Source: CAZGUG01 sp964529035
Lineage (GTDB): Bacteria > Bacillota > Clostridia > Ch29
Direction of reading: 5' to 3'
NCBI GenBank assembly: GCA_964529035.1
Contig: CAZGUG010000007.1
Location: forward strand, 1 to 52,177
DNA length: 52,177 nucleotides
Positions 8,676 to 17,382 of this stretch are shown here, piece after piece. Under the pieces are notes generated by a model that worked only from the letters and a program-made list of their open reading frames with translations, had not been told where the DNA came from and made no database searches. The position numbers and the translations under genes are program-made. The number at the start of each line of letters is the position of its first letter. The first letter of the stretch is position 1.

Positions 8676-9002
8676 TTGACATTCCAGGCAATAGAAAGTA
8701 TAAAGGAAGCTGAAAGAAAGGCAGCCGAAACGGCTGCAGAGGCCAGTAAAAAAGCTGCCCAGATTACCAAGGATGGAAGAGAAGCAGCCGACGCCATCAT
8801 AGACAGGGCCGGGAATGAGGCCGAAGAAAAAAGCCGCCGCATGGTGGACGATGCCAAAAAGTCCTGCGAAAAGGAGGTAGATAGGCTTAGGGAAAAATAC
8901 AGGGAGGAAGGAATTCTCCTGGAACAGTCAACCAAAAAGAACATGGATAGGGCTGTTGATTTTATTGTGGAGAGGATAGTGACACAGTATGGCAATAGTT
9001 GA
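8676..9002 (+). CDS. ntpF: V-type ATPase peripheral-stalk subunit G/H
   Basis: This 108-aa, highly charged, Ala/Lys/Glu-rich protein is predicted to be almost wholly coiled coil, as expected for the G/H stalk subunit that pairs with subunit E to hold A3B3 to the membrane sector. It is first in an operon whose order (F-I-K-E-C-G-A-B-D) matches E. hirae ntp. The start is a TTG at 8676 behind AGGTGG; the nearby GTG at 8664 runs into a stop. Its last 14 bases overlap ntpI. The call rests on operon position plus coiled-coil composition. Confidence 0.85.
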   Translation: MTFQAIESIKEAERKAAETAAEASKKAAQITKDGREAADAIIDRAGNEAEEKSRRMVDDAKKSCEKEVDRLREKYREEGILLEQSTKKNMDRAVDFIVERIVTQYGNS

Positions 9003-10926
9003 TATTAAAAAGATGTCTGTAATTGCTCTCCGAAGAGACAAAGGCAAGCTCGTTGAAATGTTCCAGAGGCTGGGGAAGGTTGAAGTGATAGACATTAAAG
9101 AGATAACCCCGGTGGAGGACTGGAACAAACTTTTCGAGACAGACCGATCCAGCAGAGAAGTTACCGAGGTTCAGGGTAAACTGGGGGATGTACAGTTTGC
9201 CATGGATTTTCTGTCGAGGTATGTTCCGGCCAAAAAATCCGTGTTTGCGGAAAAGCCGGCATACGACGAAGCGGTTATGGAAGAGATGTCCCGTTCACAG
9301 CAGCTGTGGTCGGTGGTCAAAGAGTGCAGGGACCTTGAAACAAGGCTGAACGCGATAAAGAGCGAGGAAATGAAGCAGTCCAGCGTGGTAGATATCTTAA
9401 GGCCGTGGAAAGGCCTTGACGTTCCGCTGCAGGAGCTCGGGCCCACAGAAAAAACTGCCATATATCCGGGCAGCCTCCCGTCGGGGTCGGTGGACAAGGT
9501 AAAGGCGCAGCTTAAGGAAAAGGCTCCCGAGAGCAGCCTTGAAGTAATCAGCATCGACAGGGAGCTTGCCAATGTGCTGCTTGTATACCGCAAATCATTG
9601 GAGAGCGAGGTTTCCGAAATACTGAAGGAAAACTCATGGAGCAGGGTGGAGCTTCCACCGGTTGAAGGGACCCCTTCCGAAGTGATTGAAGGAGCCCTGC
9701 AGAAAGAAAAAGATTTTGAAGCCGAGAGGCAGAGGGTTGCGGAAAGGGCATCCGAACTGTCCGAGAGCAGAGACAGACTGGAAGCGGTGTACGACTACTA
9801 CAACATGATACTTGGCAGGATGGGCGTGGAAGGTACCACCGGCAATACAAGGGAAACCTTTTACCTGGAAGGATGGGTTACGGCAGTGAATGCCGAAAAG
9901 GTAAGGAATGCCGTATTAAAGAAGATTCCCGAAGCGTATATAACCTTCAGCGACCCGAAGGAAACCGACGATGTGCCGGTGGTGCTAAAAAATCCCGGGT
10001 TTGTGGAGCCCTTTGAGATGATAACCGACCTCTACAGTCCTCCGGGGAAAAGGGACTTTGATCCCAATGTGCTGGTTTCTATATTTTATTTCATTTTCTT
10101 CGGTATGATGATAAGCGATGCCGGATACGGAATAGTGCTTACCGGGCTGGGGTTCTGGGCACTGAAAGCCCTCAAGCCCAAGGGAATGCTTAAAAAGCTG
10201 TTAGGGCTGATTACCCTCGGCGGGATTTCAACCACATTCTGGGGAGCCATGTTCGGCGGCTGGTTCGGAGACCTGCTGCCTGCCAAACCCATATGGATGA
10301 ACCCGCTGGATGACCCGATGAGCCTTCTGATATTCAGCTTCATACTCGGAGTAGTACAAATTTTTGTCGGTCTGGGCGCAGCGGCGTACAAGAACATAAA
10401 AGCCGGGAAGGTGCTGGATGCGGTGTTCGACCAGGGACTTTGGGCAGTGCTTCTGGTGGGACTTATTATGTTTGCGTTTCCCCAGCTGGGAGGAACTGCA
10501 AAGATAATATCAGTAGCAGGAGCCGCAGGCCTTGTTCTGACCCAGGGCCGAAGCAAGAAGAATATTCTGGGCAAGCTTATGTCCGGGGTTCTGAGCCTCT
10601 ATGACGTTACCGGGTACCTGAGCGACGTGCTCTCGTATTCAAGGATACTGGCCCTCGGACTTGCTACCGGCGTTATTGCAATGGTGGTCAACACAATGGC
10701 AAAGATGCTGGGCTTCAATATAATCGGGTATCTGCTGATGACGGTGGCGCTGATAATAGGCCATACATTCAATATAGCCATAAATGCGCTGGGGGCGTAC
10801 GTTCATTCCAGCCGTCTGCAGTACGTGGAGTTTTTCAGCAAGTTTTACGAGGGTGGCGGCAGAACCTTCAATCCCTTTGTATTAAAAACCAAATATATCA
10901 ACTTATTGAATGAGGAGGAGATATAG
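8989..10926 (+). CDS. ntpI: V-type ATPase subunit I (a-subunit equivalent)
   Basis: Subunit I is the membrane stator that provides the two half-channels and the arginine facing the rotor. The 645-aa protein has a cytoplasmic N-terminal half (about residues 1-350) with coiled-coil stretches, then a membrane half of several helices beginning near FDPNVLVSIFYFIFFGMM. The conserved helix SDVLSYSRILALGLATG carries the probable essential arginine, Arg552. The ATG at 8989 overlaps ntpF. It precedes ntpK by a single-base junction (TAG then ATG). Length and motifs are those of bacterial V-type I subunits. Confidence 0.95.
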   Translation: MAIVDIKKMSVIALRRDKGKLVEMFQRLGKVEVIDIKEITPVEDWNKLFETDRSSREVTEVQGKLGDVQFAMDFLSRYVPAKKSVFAEKPAYDEAVMEEMSRSQQLWSVVKECRDLETRLNAIKSEEMKQSSVVDILRPWKGLDVPLQELGPTEKTAIYPGSLPSGSVDKVKAQLKEKAPESSLEVISIDRELANVLLVYRKSLESEVSEILKENSWSRVELPPVEGTPSEVIEGALQKEKDFEAERQRVAERASELSESRDRLEAVYDYYNMILGRMGVEGTTGNTRETFYLEGWVTAVNAEKVRNAVLKKIPEAYITFSDPKETDDVPVVLKNPGFVEPFEMITDLYSPPGKRDFDPNVLVSIFYFIFFGMMISDAGYGIVLTGLGFWALKALKPKGMLKKLLGLITLGGISTTFWGAMFGGWFGDLLPAKPIWMNPLDDPMSLLIFSFILGVVQIFVGLGAAAYKNIKAGKVLDAVFDQGLWAVLLVGLIMFAFPQLGGTAKIISVAGAAGLVLTQGRSKKNILGKLMSGVLSLYDVTGYLSDVLSYSRILALGLATGVIAMVVNTMAKMLGFNIIGYLLMTVALIIGHTFNIAINALGAYVHSSRLQYVEFFSKFYEGGGRTFNPFVLKTKYINLLNEEEI

Positions 10927-11421
10927 ATGTTAGAACTTAAATTTGCATTAACCCAGGGCCAGTTTTTGTCGCTAATGGGCGCAGCCCTTGCGGTACTTCT
11001 GGCGGGAACCGGCTCGGCAATAGGCGTGGGTATAGCGGGCCAGGCCGCAGCGGGAGTTGTTACCGAGGACCCGGCCAAGTTCGGCCAGACGCTGCTGCTG
11101 CAGGCGCTGCCGGGTACACAGGGTATATACGGCCTTCTTACAGGGTTCGTGATAATGCAGAAGATTGGAATTATTGGCGGAAATATTGCAGAGATTTCAA
11201 CCCAGAGCGGACTTTTGATTTTTGCTGCCGCACTGCCGATAGCCTTTGTGGGCCTTTTCTCGGCCATTTACCAGGGTAAGGCTTCGGCGGCAGGCATGGG
11301 AATAGTGGCCAAAAGGCCGGAGGAACTTGCCAAGGGTATAACCTATGCCGCCATGGTTGAGACCTATGCGGTGCTGGCACTTTTGGCATCCATCCTTATG
11401 ATATTCGGAATCAATATTTAA
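10927..11421 (+). CDS. ntpK: V-type ATPase rotor subunit K with sodium-binding signature
   Basis: K subunits form the membrane rotor ring. This 164-aa protein has two fused hairpins (four membrane helices). Hairpin 1 lacks a carboxylate but carries LPGTQGIYG (Leu61, Thr64, Gln65); hairpin 2 carries YQGK (Gln116) and MVETYA (Glu145). These correspond to the five Na+ ligands of E. hirae NtpK (L61, T64, Q65, Q110, E139), so sodium rather than proton coupling is predicted. The ATG follows AGGAGGAG closely. One Glu per four helices gives the low ion-to-ATP ratio usual for V-type enzymes that pump. Confidence 0.95.
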   Translation: MLELKFALTQGQFLSLMGAALAVLLAGTGSAIGVGIAGQAAAGVVTEDPAKFGQTLLLQALPGTQGIYGLLTGFVIMQKIGIIGGNIAEISTQSGLLIFAAALPIAFVGLFSAIYQGKASAAGMGIVAKRPEELAKGITYAAMVETYAVLALLASILMIFGINI

Positions 11422-11434
11422 GGGAGTGGCCTAA

Positions 11435-12019
11435 ATGGAGGGAATGGAAAGGATTAAAGACAGTATACTGTCGGAAGCAAAGACGCAGGCTGAAAAGATT
11501 ATAAAGGAAGCCGAAGACAGGGTAAAAGAGATGAAAAAGCAGGCCGCAAAAAGTGCCGAAGAGATAACCAAAACCAGGCTTCAAAAGGCCGAAACCGAAG
11601 CAAAGGAAGCGGCGGCAAGGAAGCTTTCGATGGAAGAACTTGAGCTAAAAAAGCAAATCCTTAAAGCCAAGCAGGGCTTTATCGACCAGGCCTTTGAAAA
11701 GGCTCTTTCCCGGCTCAAAGGTCTTCCGGAGGAGACCTTTGCCGATATGATTGTTTCTGTCCTGAAGGACATAAGAGTTACCGGGGAAGAGGAAATTGTG
11801 GTTTCTCAAAGGGACAGGGAAATGTTCGAAAAGGGTCTTTTAAAGAAAATAAACGACAGGCTTGGCCTGGAAATAAAGCTGTCGGAAGAAACCCGCAGCA
11901 TGCAGGGCGGATTTATTGTGAAGACCAGGGGAGTGGAAATAAACAACTCCTTTGAAACATTACTCAGAATGGAGAGGGAGCGAATAGAGACCGAAATCGC
12001 GGATATCCTTTTCCAGTAG
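11435..12019 (+). CDS. ntpE: V-type ATPase peripheral-stalk subunit E
   Basis: This 194-aa protein starts with a long coiled coil rich in Ala, Lys and Glu (residues 1-85) and ends in a globular domain (SMQGGFIVKTRGVEINNSF then an arginine-rich helix), the standard subunit E layout. It pairs with the G/H subunit to form the outer stalk. The ATG at 11435 is preceded by GGGAG at eight bases. It is placed between K and C, as in E. hirae ntp. Confidence 0.92.
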   Translation: MEGMERIKDSILSEAKTQAEKIIKEAEDRVKEMKKQAAKSAEEITKTRLQKAETEAKEAAARKLSMEELELKKQILKAKQGFIDQAFEKALSRLKGLPEETFADMIVSVLKDIRVTGEEEIVVSQRDREMFEKGLLKKINDRLGLEIKLSEETRSMQGGFIVKTRGVEINNSFETLLRMERERIETEIADILFQ

Positions 12020-12034
12020 TAAGGAGGGACCCCA

Positions 12035-13036
12035 ATGAGGGATAAAATGTATCTATACGCAGTATCCAGGGTAAGGGCCCTGGAAAACAACCTCCTTTCC
12101 AGAAGTACGGTAGACAGGATGCTGGAAGCTTCGACCGCCCGGGAAGCCCTTAAAATCCTCGGCGAGACCGATTATGGCAATTATTTCGGCGAGGTGGAGA
12201 GCGAATATGACTTTGAGAAGGCCCTTGACCAGGGCTTAAGGGCCGCCTACAAGGTGATTGATGATTCCACAAGGGATCCGAAGTTCACACTCCTTTCGAA
12301 ATTAAGGTATGACTTTCATAACCTGAAGGTGCTTATGAAGGCAAAATACCTCGGCGAAGACTACGGGCATATACTGTCCCGGACCGGTTCAATAGAAGTG
12401 GAAGTCCTTCGCAAAGCGGTGGATGACAAGGATATGACAGGGTTTAACCATCATGTCAAAGAGGCCTTTGAAAGGGCGGATACGGACTTTGAGCTGAACG
12501 GCGACCCCCAGATGATTGATATGATACTCGACCAGGGACATTATTCATACATCAGGGAACTGGCGGATGAGTTCGGGGACGCAGACCTTACCGAGCTGAT
12601 AAGAACCGAGATTGACCTTGCAAATATAAGCACTATGCTCAGAATAAGAAAGATGGAAAGAAGCGTCAAACTGCTTGAAACGGCGCTTATTGACGGAGGC
12701 TTTCTGGACAGGTCGTTCTTTGTAAGCTCGATGGGCGAACCGGCCGGCAGCTTTGCAGACAGGCTGTCTTCCACCAGGTATGACAAGATTGCGATAGAGG
12801 GTGTCGGGTCCTGGACAGATACCGGCAGTTCTACCGTGCTGGAGAAAATGTCGGATGATTTGCTCCTTAATATGGCGAAAAAAGGAAAATACGCAGCCTT
12901 CGGTATTCTGCCAATAATCGGGTTTCTGAGGGCCAAGGAAAACGAGGCCCGGGTGGTACGCATGATTATGGTGGGAAAAATCAACGGAATACCGGCGGAA
13001 AGCTTACGGGAAAGGTTGCGTGATATATATGTATAG
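12035..13036 (+). CDS. ntpC: V-type ATPase subunit C (d-subunit equivalent)
   Basis: Subunit C is the socket on top of the rotor ring that carries the central shaft. The 333-aa protein is mostly helical, begins MRDKMYLYAVSRVRALE and contains the FTLLSKLRYDFHNLKVLMKA and DLANISTMLRIRKM segments typical of the family. AAGGAGG lies just before the ATG at 12035. Its end overlaps the beginning of the next gene by a few codons, consistent with coupled translation of rotor parts. Confidence 0.93.
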   Translation: MRDKMYLYAVSRVRALENNLLSRSTVDRMLEASTAREALKILGETDYGNYFGEVESEYDFEKALDQGLRAAYKVIDDSTRDPKFTLLSKLRYDFHNLKVLMKAKYLGEDYGHILSRTGSIEVEVLRKAVDDKDMTGFNHHVKEAFERADTDFELNGDPQMIDMILDQGHYSYIRELADEFGDADLTELIRTEIDLANISTMLRIRKMERSVKLLETALIDGGFLDRSFFVSSMGEPAGSFADRLSSTRYDKIAIEGVGSWTDTGSSTVLEKMSDDLLLNMAKKGKYAAFGILPIIGFLRAKENEARVVRMIMVGKINGIPAESLRERLRDIYV

Positions 13037-13361
13037 AGTGGGAGTTATTGGAGACAGGGACACGGTGCTTGCGTTCAAAGCCCTTGGTGTGGATATCTTT
13101 CCCGTCGTAAGTCCCGACGAAGCCAAAAAGGCTTTAAGAAAGATGGCAAGGGAAAAATACGCGGTCATATTCATTACGGAACAGACCTTTGTTCAGATTG
13201 AGGATATGATAGGCGAATATGAAAACGAAGTCCTTCCTGCCATAATACCGATTCCCAATAATCAGGGTTCTCTGGGCACGGGTGTAGAAAGGATCAGGGA
13301 ATCTGTGGAAAGGGCCATAGGAGTGGATATATTCTTCGAAAGGGAGGGAGAAGAGAATTGA
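13029..13361 (+). CDS. ntpG: V-type ATPase subunit F (central shaft)
   Basis: This roughly 110-aa protein begins MYRVGVIGDRDTVLAFKALG, the characteristic start of V/A-type subunit F, and contains KYAVIFITEQ and LPAIIPIPNN in the Rossmann-like fold. It sits with subunit D in the central shaft. The ATG at 13029 gives the family N-terminus; a GTG at 13020 in the same frame is an alternative. Only a weak ribosome site is visible (GGGAAAGG, 13008-13015), so translation is probably coupled to ntpC, whose stop (13034-13036) lies inside this gene. It overlaps ntpA by four bases. Confidence 0.9.
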   Translation: MYRVGVIGDRDTVLAFKALGVDIFPVVSPDEAKKALRKMAREKYAVIFITEQTFVQIEDMIGEYENEVLPAIIPIPNNQGSLGTGVERIRESVERAIGVDIFFEREGEEN

Positions 13362-15133
13362 AACTAGGTAAAGTTACTAAGGTTTCCGGTCCCCTGGTAA
13401 TGGCCGAAGGCCTTGACGATGCAAAAATGTTTGACGTTGTCAGGGTCGGCGAGCAGCGCCTTATAGGGGAGATAATAGAGATAAGAAGCGGAGTGGCTTC
13501 GATACAGGTATACGAAGAGACCGCGGGTTTAAGCCCGGGAGACCCGGTCGAAGGTACCGGGGCGCCCCTCAGCGTTGAGCTGGCACCGGGTATGATAGAG
13601 GGTATCTTTGACGGTATACAAAGGCCCCTTGATTTGATTAGGGAAAAAATAGGAAGCTTTATTGCCAGGGGCGTGGAAGTACCGGCCCTCGACCATGAAA
13701 AGAAATGGGACTTCGTACCCTCTGCCAAGGTGGGAGACGAGGTTATCGGCGGTGACGTATTGGGGGCAGTCAAAGAAACAATATTGGTGGAGCACAGGAT
13801 AATGGTTCCCCATGGAATAGAGGGAAAGGTTACAAAGATTAATTCCGGCCCCGCCACAATACTGGATACCATAGCGGAAATCGAGACACCCGACGGTGTT
13901 AAAGAGGTACAGATGCTGCAGAGATGGCCGGTGAGAAAAATACGGCCCTACAAGGAAAAGCTGCCTCCGGTCCAGGCAATGACCACCGGCCAGAGGGTTG
14001 TGGATATGTTCTTCCCGGTGGCAAAGGGCGGAGTGGCATGTATACCCGGACCCTTCGGCAGCGGCAAAACGGTTATACAGCACCAGCTGGCAAAATGGGC
14101 CGAAGCGGATATAGTTGTATATATAGGCTGCGGCGAGCGTGGTAACGAGATGACCGACGTTTTGATGGAGTTCCCGGAGCTTATCGACCCGAAATCCGGT
14201 GAGCCGTTGATGAAGCGAACCGTGCTTATTGCGAATACTTCAAACATGCCGGTTGCGGCCAGGGAAGCGTCGATATATACCGGAGTAACCATAGCCGAGT
14301 ACTTCAGGGATATGGGATACAGTGTCGCCCTTATGGCGGATTCCACGTCCCGGTGGGCCGAAGCCTTAAGGGAAATGTCCGGCCGGCTTGAGGAGATGCC
14401 CGGTGAAGAGGGTTATCCCGCGTACCTTGCATCCCGCCTGGCGGAGTTCTATGAGAGGGCCGGCAGGGTTGTGTGTGCCGGCAGCGAAGACCGGCAGGGT
14501 TCGGTAACCGCCGTGGGTGCGGTATCACCTCCCGGCGGCGACCTGTCAGAGCCGGTTACGCAGGGGACGCTCCGGGTTGTCAAGGTGTTCTGGGCGCTGG
14601 ACGCATCGCTGGCGTACAGCCGTCACTTCCCGGCAATACACTGGCTTACCAGTTATTCGCTTTACCTTGATACCCTGGAGGAATGGCTCAAGGAGAACGT
14701 TGACCCCGAATGGGGGGCTCTTAGGGCCGAAGCCATGAAGCTTCTGCAGATAGAAGCGGAGCTGCAGGAGATTGTGCGGCTGGTGGGTATAGACGCGCTG
14801 TCGGTTGGTGACCGGCTGATTCTGGAAGTTACCAAGTCGATACGGGAAGACTTCCTGCACCAGAACGCATTCCATGAAGTGGACACCTATGCATCGCTTA
14901 AAAAGCAGTTTGAAATGTTAAAGACGATACTCGTTTATTATCACGAAGCCGAGAAGGCTATGGAAGCCGGCGCTTCCTTCAAGGATGTTGAAACCCATCC
15001 TGTCAGGGACAGAATATCCAGGATGAAATACCTGAAGGAAGACGAAATGGACAAAATTGAAGCCGTAAAGGATATAGTAAAGAAAGAGCTTGAAAGCTTG
15101 GTTTCGGAAGAAGGAGGTGGGCTGAGTGCTTAA
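13358..15133 (+). CDS. ntpA: V-type ATPase catalytic subunit A
   Basis: Subunit A carries the catalytic nucleotide sites. The 591-aa protein has the P-loop GPFGSGKT (residues 231-238), the long non-homologous insertion (about 115-205) that separates A from F-type beta, GERGNEM with the catalytic glutamate, and SRWAEALREMSGRLEEMPG. The TTG start at 13358 lies inside the stop of the previous gene, with GGGAGGGAG seven bases upstream. It has full length and is intact. Confidence 0.97.
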   Translation: MKLGKVTKVSGPLVMAEGLDDAKMFDVVRVGEQRLIGEIIEIRSGVASIQVYEETAGLSPGDPVEGTGAPLSVELAPGMIEGIFDGIQRPLDLIREKIGSFIARGVEVPALDHEKKWDFVPSAKVGDEVIGGDVLGAVKETILVEHRIMVPHGIEGKVTKINSGPATILDTIAEIETPDGVKEVQMLQRWPVRKIRPYKEKLPPVQAMTTGQRVVDMFFPVAKGGVACIPGPFGSGKTVIQHQLAKWAEADIVVYIGCGERGNEMTDVLMEFPELIDPKSGEPLMKRTVLIANTSNMPVAAREASIYTGVTIAEYFRDMGYSVALMADSTSRWAEALREMSGRLEEMPGEEGYPAYLASRLAEFYERAGRVVCAGSEDRQGSVTAVGAVSPPGGDLSEPVTQGTLRVVKVFWALDASLAYSRHFPAIHWLTSYSLYLDTLEEWLKENVDPEWGALRAEAMKLLQIEAELQEIVRLVGIDALSVGDRLILEVTKSIREDFLHQNAFHEVDTYASLKKQFEMLKTILVYYHEAEKAMEAGASFKDVETHPVRDRISRMKYLKEDEMDKIEAVKDIVKKELESLVSEEGGGLSA

Positions 15134-16508
15134 GGAATACAGAACCGTTAGGGAAGTTGCGGGTCCGCTGATGCTTGTGGATCAAGTAGACGGAGCCCAC
15201 TTTGACGAACTGGTGGAAATAGAGCTTGGGGACGGTGAACTGAGAAGGGGCAAGGTGCTGGAGGTGGACGGCGACAAGGCCCTTATACAGCTGTTTGAAG
15301 GGTCCTCAGGTATAAATACCAACCAGAGCAAGGTAAGGTTTCTTGGCAAGGGCATAGAACTGCCTGTATCCCTTGATATCCTGGGCCGTGTATTTGACGG
15401 TTTCGGAAGGCCGAGGGACAACGGGCCCAATATAATTCCGGACAAAAGGGTGGACATCAACGGTGTGCCGATAAACCCCACCGCAAGGGACTACCCTTCA
15501 GAGTTTATACAGACCGGAGTGTCAGCAATAGACGGGCTCAATACCCTTGTCAGGGGCCAGAAACTGCCGATATTCTCGGGCTCGGGCCTGCCCCATTCAC
15601 AGCTGGCGGCCCAGATAGCGCGCCAGGCAAGGGTGCTGGGCACCGAAAGCAAGTTCGCCGTTGTGTTCGCCGCCATAGGTATAACCTATGAGGAGGCAAA
15701 CTACTTTATAACCGACTTTACCAAGACCGGTGCCATAGATCGTTCGGTACTGTTCATGAACCTGGCCAACGACCCGGCCATAGAACGTATAGCAACGCCC
15801 AGGATGGCGCTGACGGCGGCCGAGTACCTGGCCTATGAGAAGAACATGCACGTTCTGGTCATACTCACCGATATAACCAACTACTGCGAAGCCCTGAGGG
15901 AAGTATCGGCAGCCAGGAAGGAGATACCCGGCAGAAGGGGATATCCCGGTTACATGTATACCGACCTGTCCACCATATATGAAAGGGCCGGAAGGCTATT
16001 GGGAGCGGAAGGTTCGGTTACCCAGATACCGATACTCACCATGCCGGAGGACGACAAGACCCATCCCATACCCGACCTTACCGGTTACATTACCGAGGGA
16101 CAGGTAATACTGAGCAGGGAACTCTACCGAAAGGGCGTTCTGCCTCCGATAGACGTGCTGCCCTCACTGTCCAGGCTCAAGGACAAGGGTATAGGCAAGG
16201 GCAAAACCAGGGAAGACCATGCCGATACCATGAACCAGCTTTTTGCAGCCTATGCAAGGGGTAAGGAAGCCAAGGAGCTTGCGGTAATCCTGGGTGAAGC
16301 GGCATTAAGCGATACCGACAAACTGTTTGCAAAATTTGCCGACGAGTTTGAAAAAAGGTACGTTTCCCAGGGCGACCATGAAAACCGTACGATTGAAGAG
16401 ACCCTGCAGCTGGGTTGGGAACTGCTGGCAATACTGCCCAGGGTAGAGCTTAAGAGGATCAGAGACGAATACCTTGACAAATATCTGCCCGATAAAAAGG
16501 AGTTGTAG
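15126..16508 (+). CDS. ntpB: V-type ATPase non-catalytic subunit B
   Basis: Subunit B alternates with A in the A3B3 head. The 460-aa protein has the expected degenerate P-loop region (IFSGSGLPHSQLAAQIARQ), which cannot act as a true Walker A, and the segment LTDITNYCEALREVSAARKE typical of B subunits. The GTG at 15126 is eight codon bases inside the end of ntpA and is preceded by AAGGAGGTGG. Full length. Confidence 0.96.
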   Translation: MLKEYRTVREVAGPLMLVDQVDGAHFDELVEIELGDGELRRGKVLEVDGDKALIQLFEGSSGINTNQSKVRFLGKGIELPVSLDILGRVFDGFGRPRDNGPNIIPDKRVDINGVPINPTARDYPSEFIQTGVSAIDGLNTLVRGQKLPIFSGSGLPHSQLAAQIARQARVLGTESKFAVVFAAIGITYEEANYFITDFTKTGAIDRSVLFMNLANDPAIERIATPRMALTAAEYLAYEKNMHVLVILTDITNYCEALREVSAARKEIPGRRGYPGYMYTDLSTIYERAGRLLGAEGSVTQIPILTMPEDDKTHPIPDLTGYITEGQVILSRELYRKGVLPPIDVLPSLSRLKDKGIGKGKTREDHADTMNQLFAAYARGKEAKELAVILGEAALSDTDKLFAKFADEFEKRYVSQGDHENRTIEETLQLGWELLAILPRVELKRIRDEYLDKYLPDKKEL

Positions 16509-16511
16509 GCC

Positions 16512-17159
16512 GTGGAGATACGAGTCAATCCAACCCGAATGGAGCTGTCAAAACTCAAGAAAAGGGTTACGGTAGCCAGGAGAGGCCATAAGCTCCTCAA
16601 GGACAAACAGGATGAGCTTGTCAAAAAATTCATCGATATGGTGAAGGAGAACAAGCGGCTTCGGGAAGAGATAGAAAAGGAGCTGTCGGAGGCCTTTGGC
16701 AATTTTGTAATGGCCAGTACACTGATGTCGGACCAGGTACTGGAAGAAAGCCTTATGTACCCGGTGGGCAATGTGGATATTGAGGTGACCCGTAGAAACG
16801 TGATGAGCGTGCGGATCCCTTCCATCAGTACGGTTGCCGGCGGGGAAGAAGAAGGGAAAGAAGACAATCCCACTGCCTACGGTTTTGTAGGTACCACCGG
16901 CGAGCTGGACAATTCCATTTCGATACTGTCCAGGATACTGCCCAGGCTTTTGAAACTGGCCGAGTTGGAAAAGGGCTGCCGGCTGATGGCGATTGAGATA
17001 GAAAAGACCCGCAGGAGGGTAAACGCACTGGAATATGTAATGATACCCTCGATGAGCCAGAAGATAAAATATATTACCATGAAGCTGGATGAGAACGAGC
17101 GGGGCAACATCACCCGGCTTATGAAGGTAAAGGATATGATGATGAAAAAAGGCGTATAA
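16512..17159 (+). CDS. ntpD: V-type ATPase subunit D (central shaft)
   Basis: Subunit D is the coiled-coil axle rotating inside A3B3, the counterpart of F-type gamma. The 215-aa protein begins MEIRVNPTRMELSKLKKRV and ends in a second long helix with RRRVNALEYVMIP, both family hallmarks. The GTG at 16512 follows AAGGAG by eight bases. It is the last gene of the operon; repeat DNA and a terminator follow. No ntpH or ntpJ equivalents are present. Confidence 0.95.
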   Translation: MEIRVNPTRMELSKLKKRVTVARRGHKLLKDKQDELVKKFIDMVKENKRLREEIEKELSEAFGNFVMASTLMSDQVLEESLMYPVGNVDIEVTRRNVMSVRIPSISTVAGGEEEGKEDNPTAYGFVGTTGELDNSISILSRILPRLLKLAELEKGCRLMAIEIEKTRRRVNALEYVMIPSMSQKIKYITMKLDENERGNITRLMKVKDMMMKKGV

Positions 17160-17160
17160 C

Positions 17161-17194
17161 AACAGCAAACAATAGGGACGGTTCTTTTTGTTTG
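17161..17194 (+). repeat. 29-bp repeat, single arm, with decamer tail
   Basis: The core (17166-17194) contains AGGGACGGTTCTTTTTGTTTG-type sequence and is nearly identical to arms at 20595-20623 and 30389-30446. It begins right after the ntpD stop. The preceding CAACAG is part of the CTGTTGTTTG tail unit seen with the other copies, in reverse orientation. Confidence 0.85.
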
Positions 17195-17314
17195 ACATTA
17201 TGTTTGACATGGTACCCGATAGATGGTGGGCCCCGATACAAACACGGGAAAAGGCACCCTGTTTGTCAACATGGGAACAAATGCCCTGTTCGAGACGTGG
17301 CAGAAGTCACTGAA

Positions 17315-17348
17315 CTGCCCCCGGCCTGTTCGACCGGGGGCAGTTTTT
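17315..17348 (+). terminator. Rho-independent terminator of the V-type ATPase operon
   Basis: CTGCCCCCGG (17315-17324) pairs perfectly with CCGGGGGCAG (17334-17343) around a nine-base loop and is followed by TTTTT. The 17195-17314 stretch before it contains no gene that I can see. Confidence 0.85.
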
Positions 17349-17382
17349 AAACCGACGGGCTTGTCGTTTTGTTTATGCCGTA

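Noticed and set aside
15126..16508. Degenerate P-loop in ntpB considered as a damaged catalytic subunit
   Set aside because: B subunits of V/A-type ATPases normally lack a functional Walker A motif.
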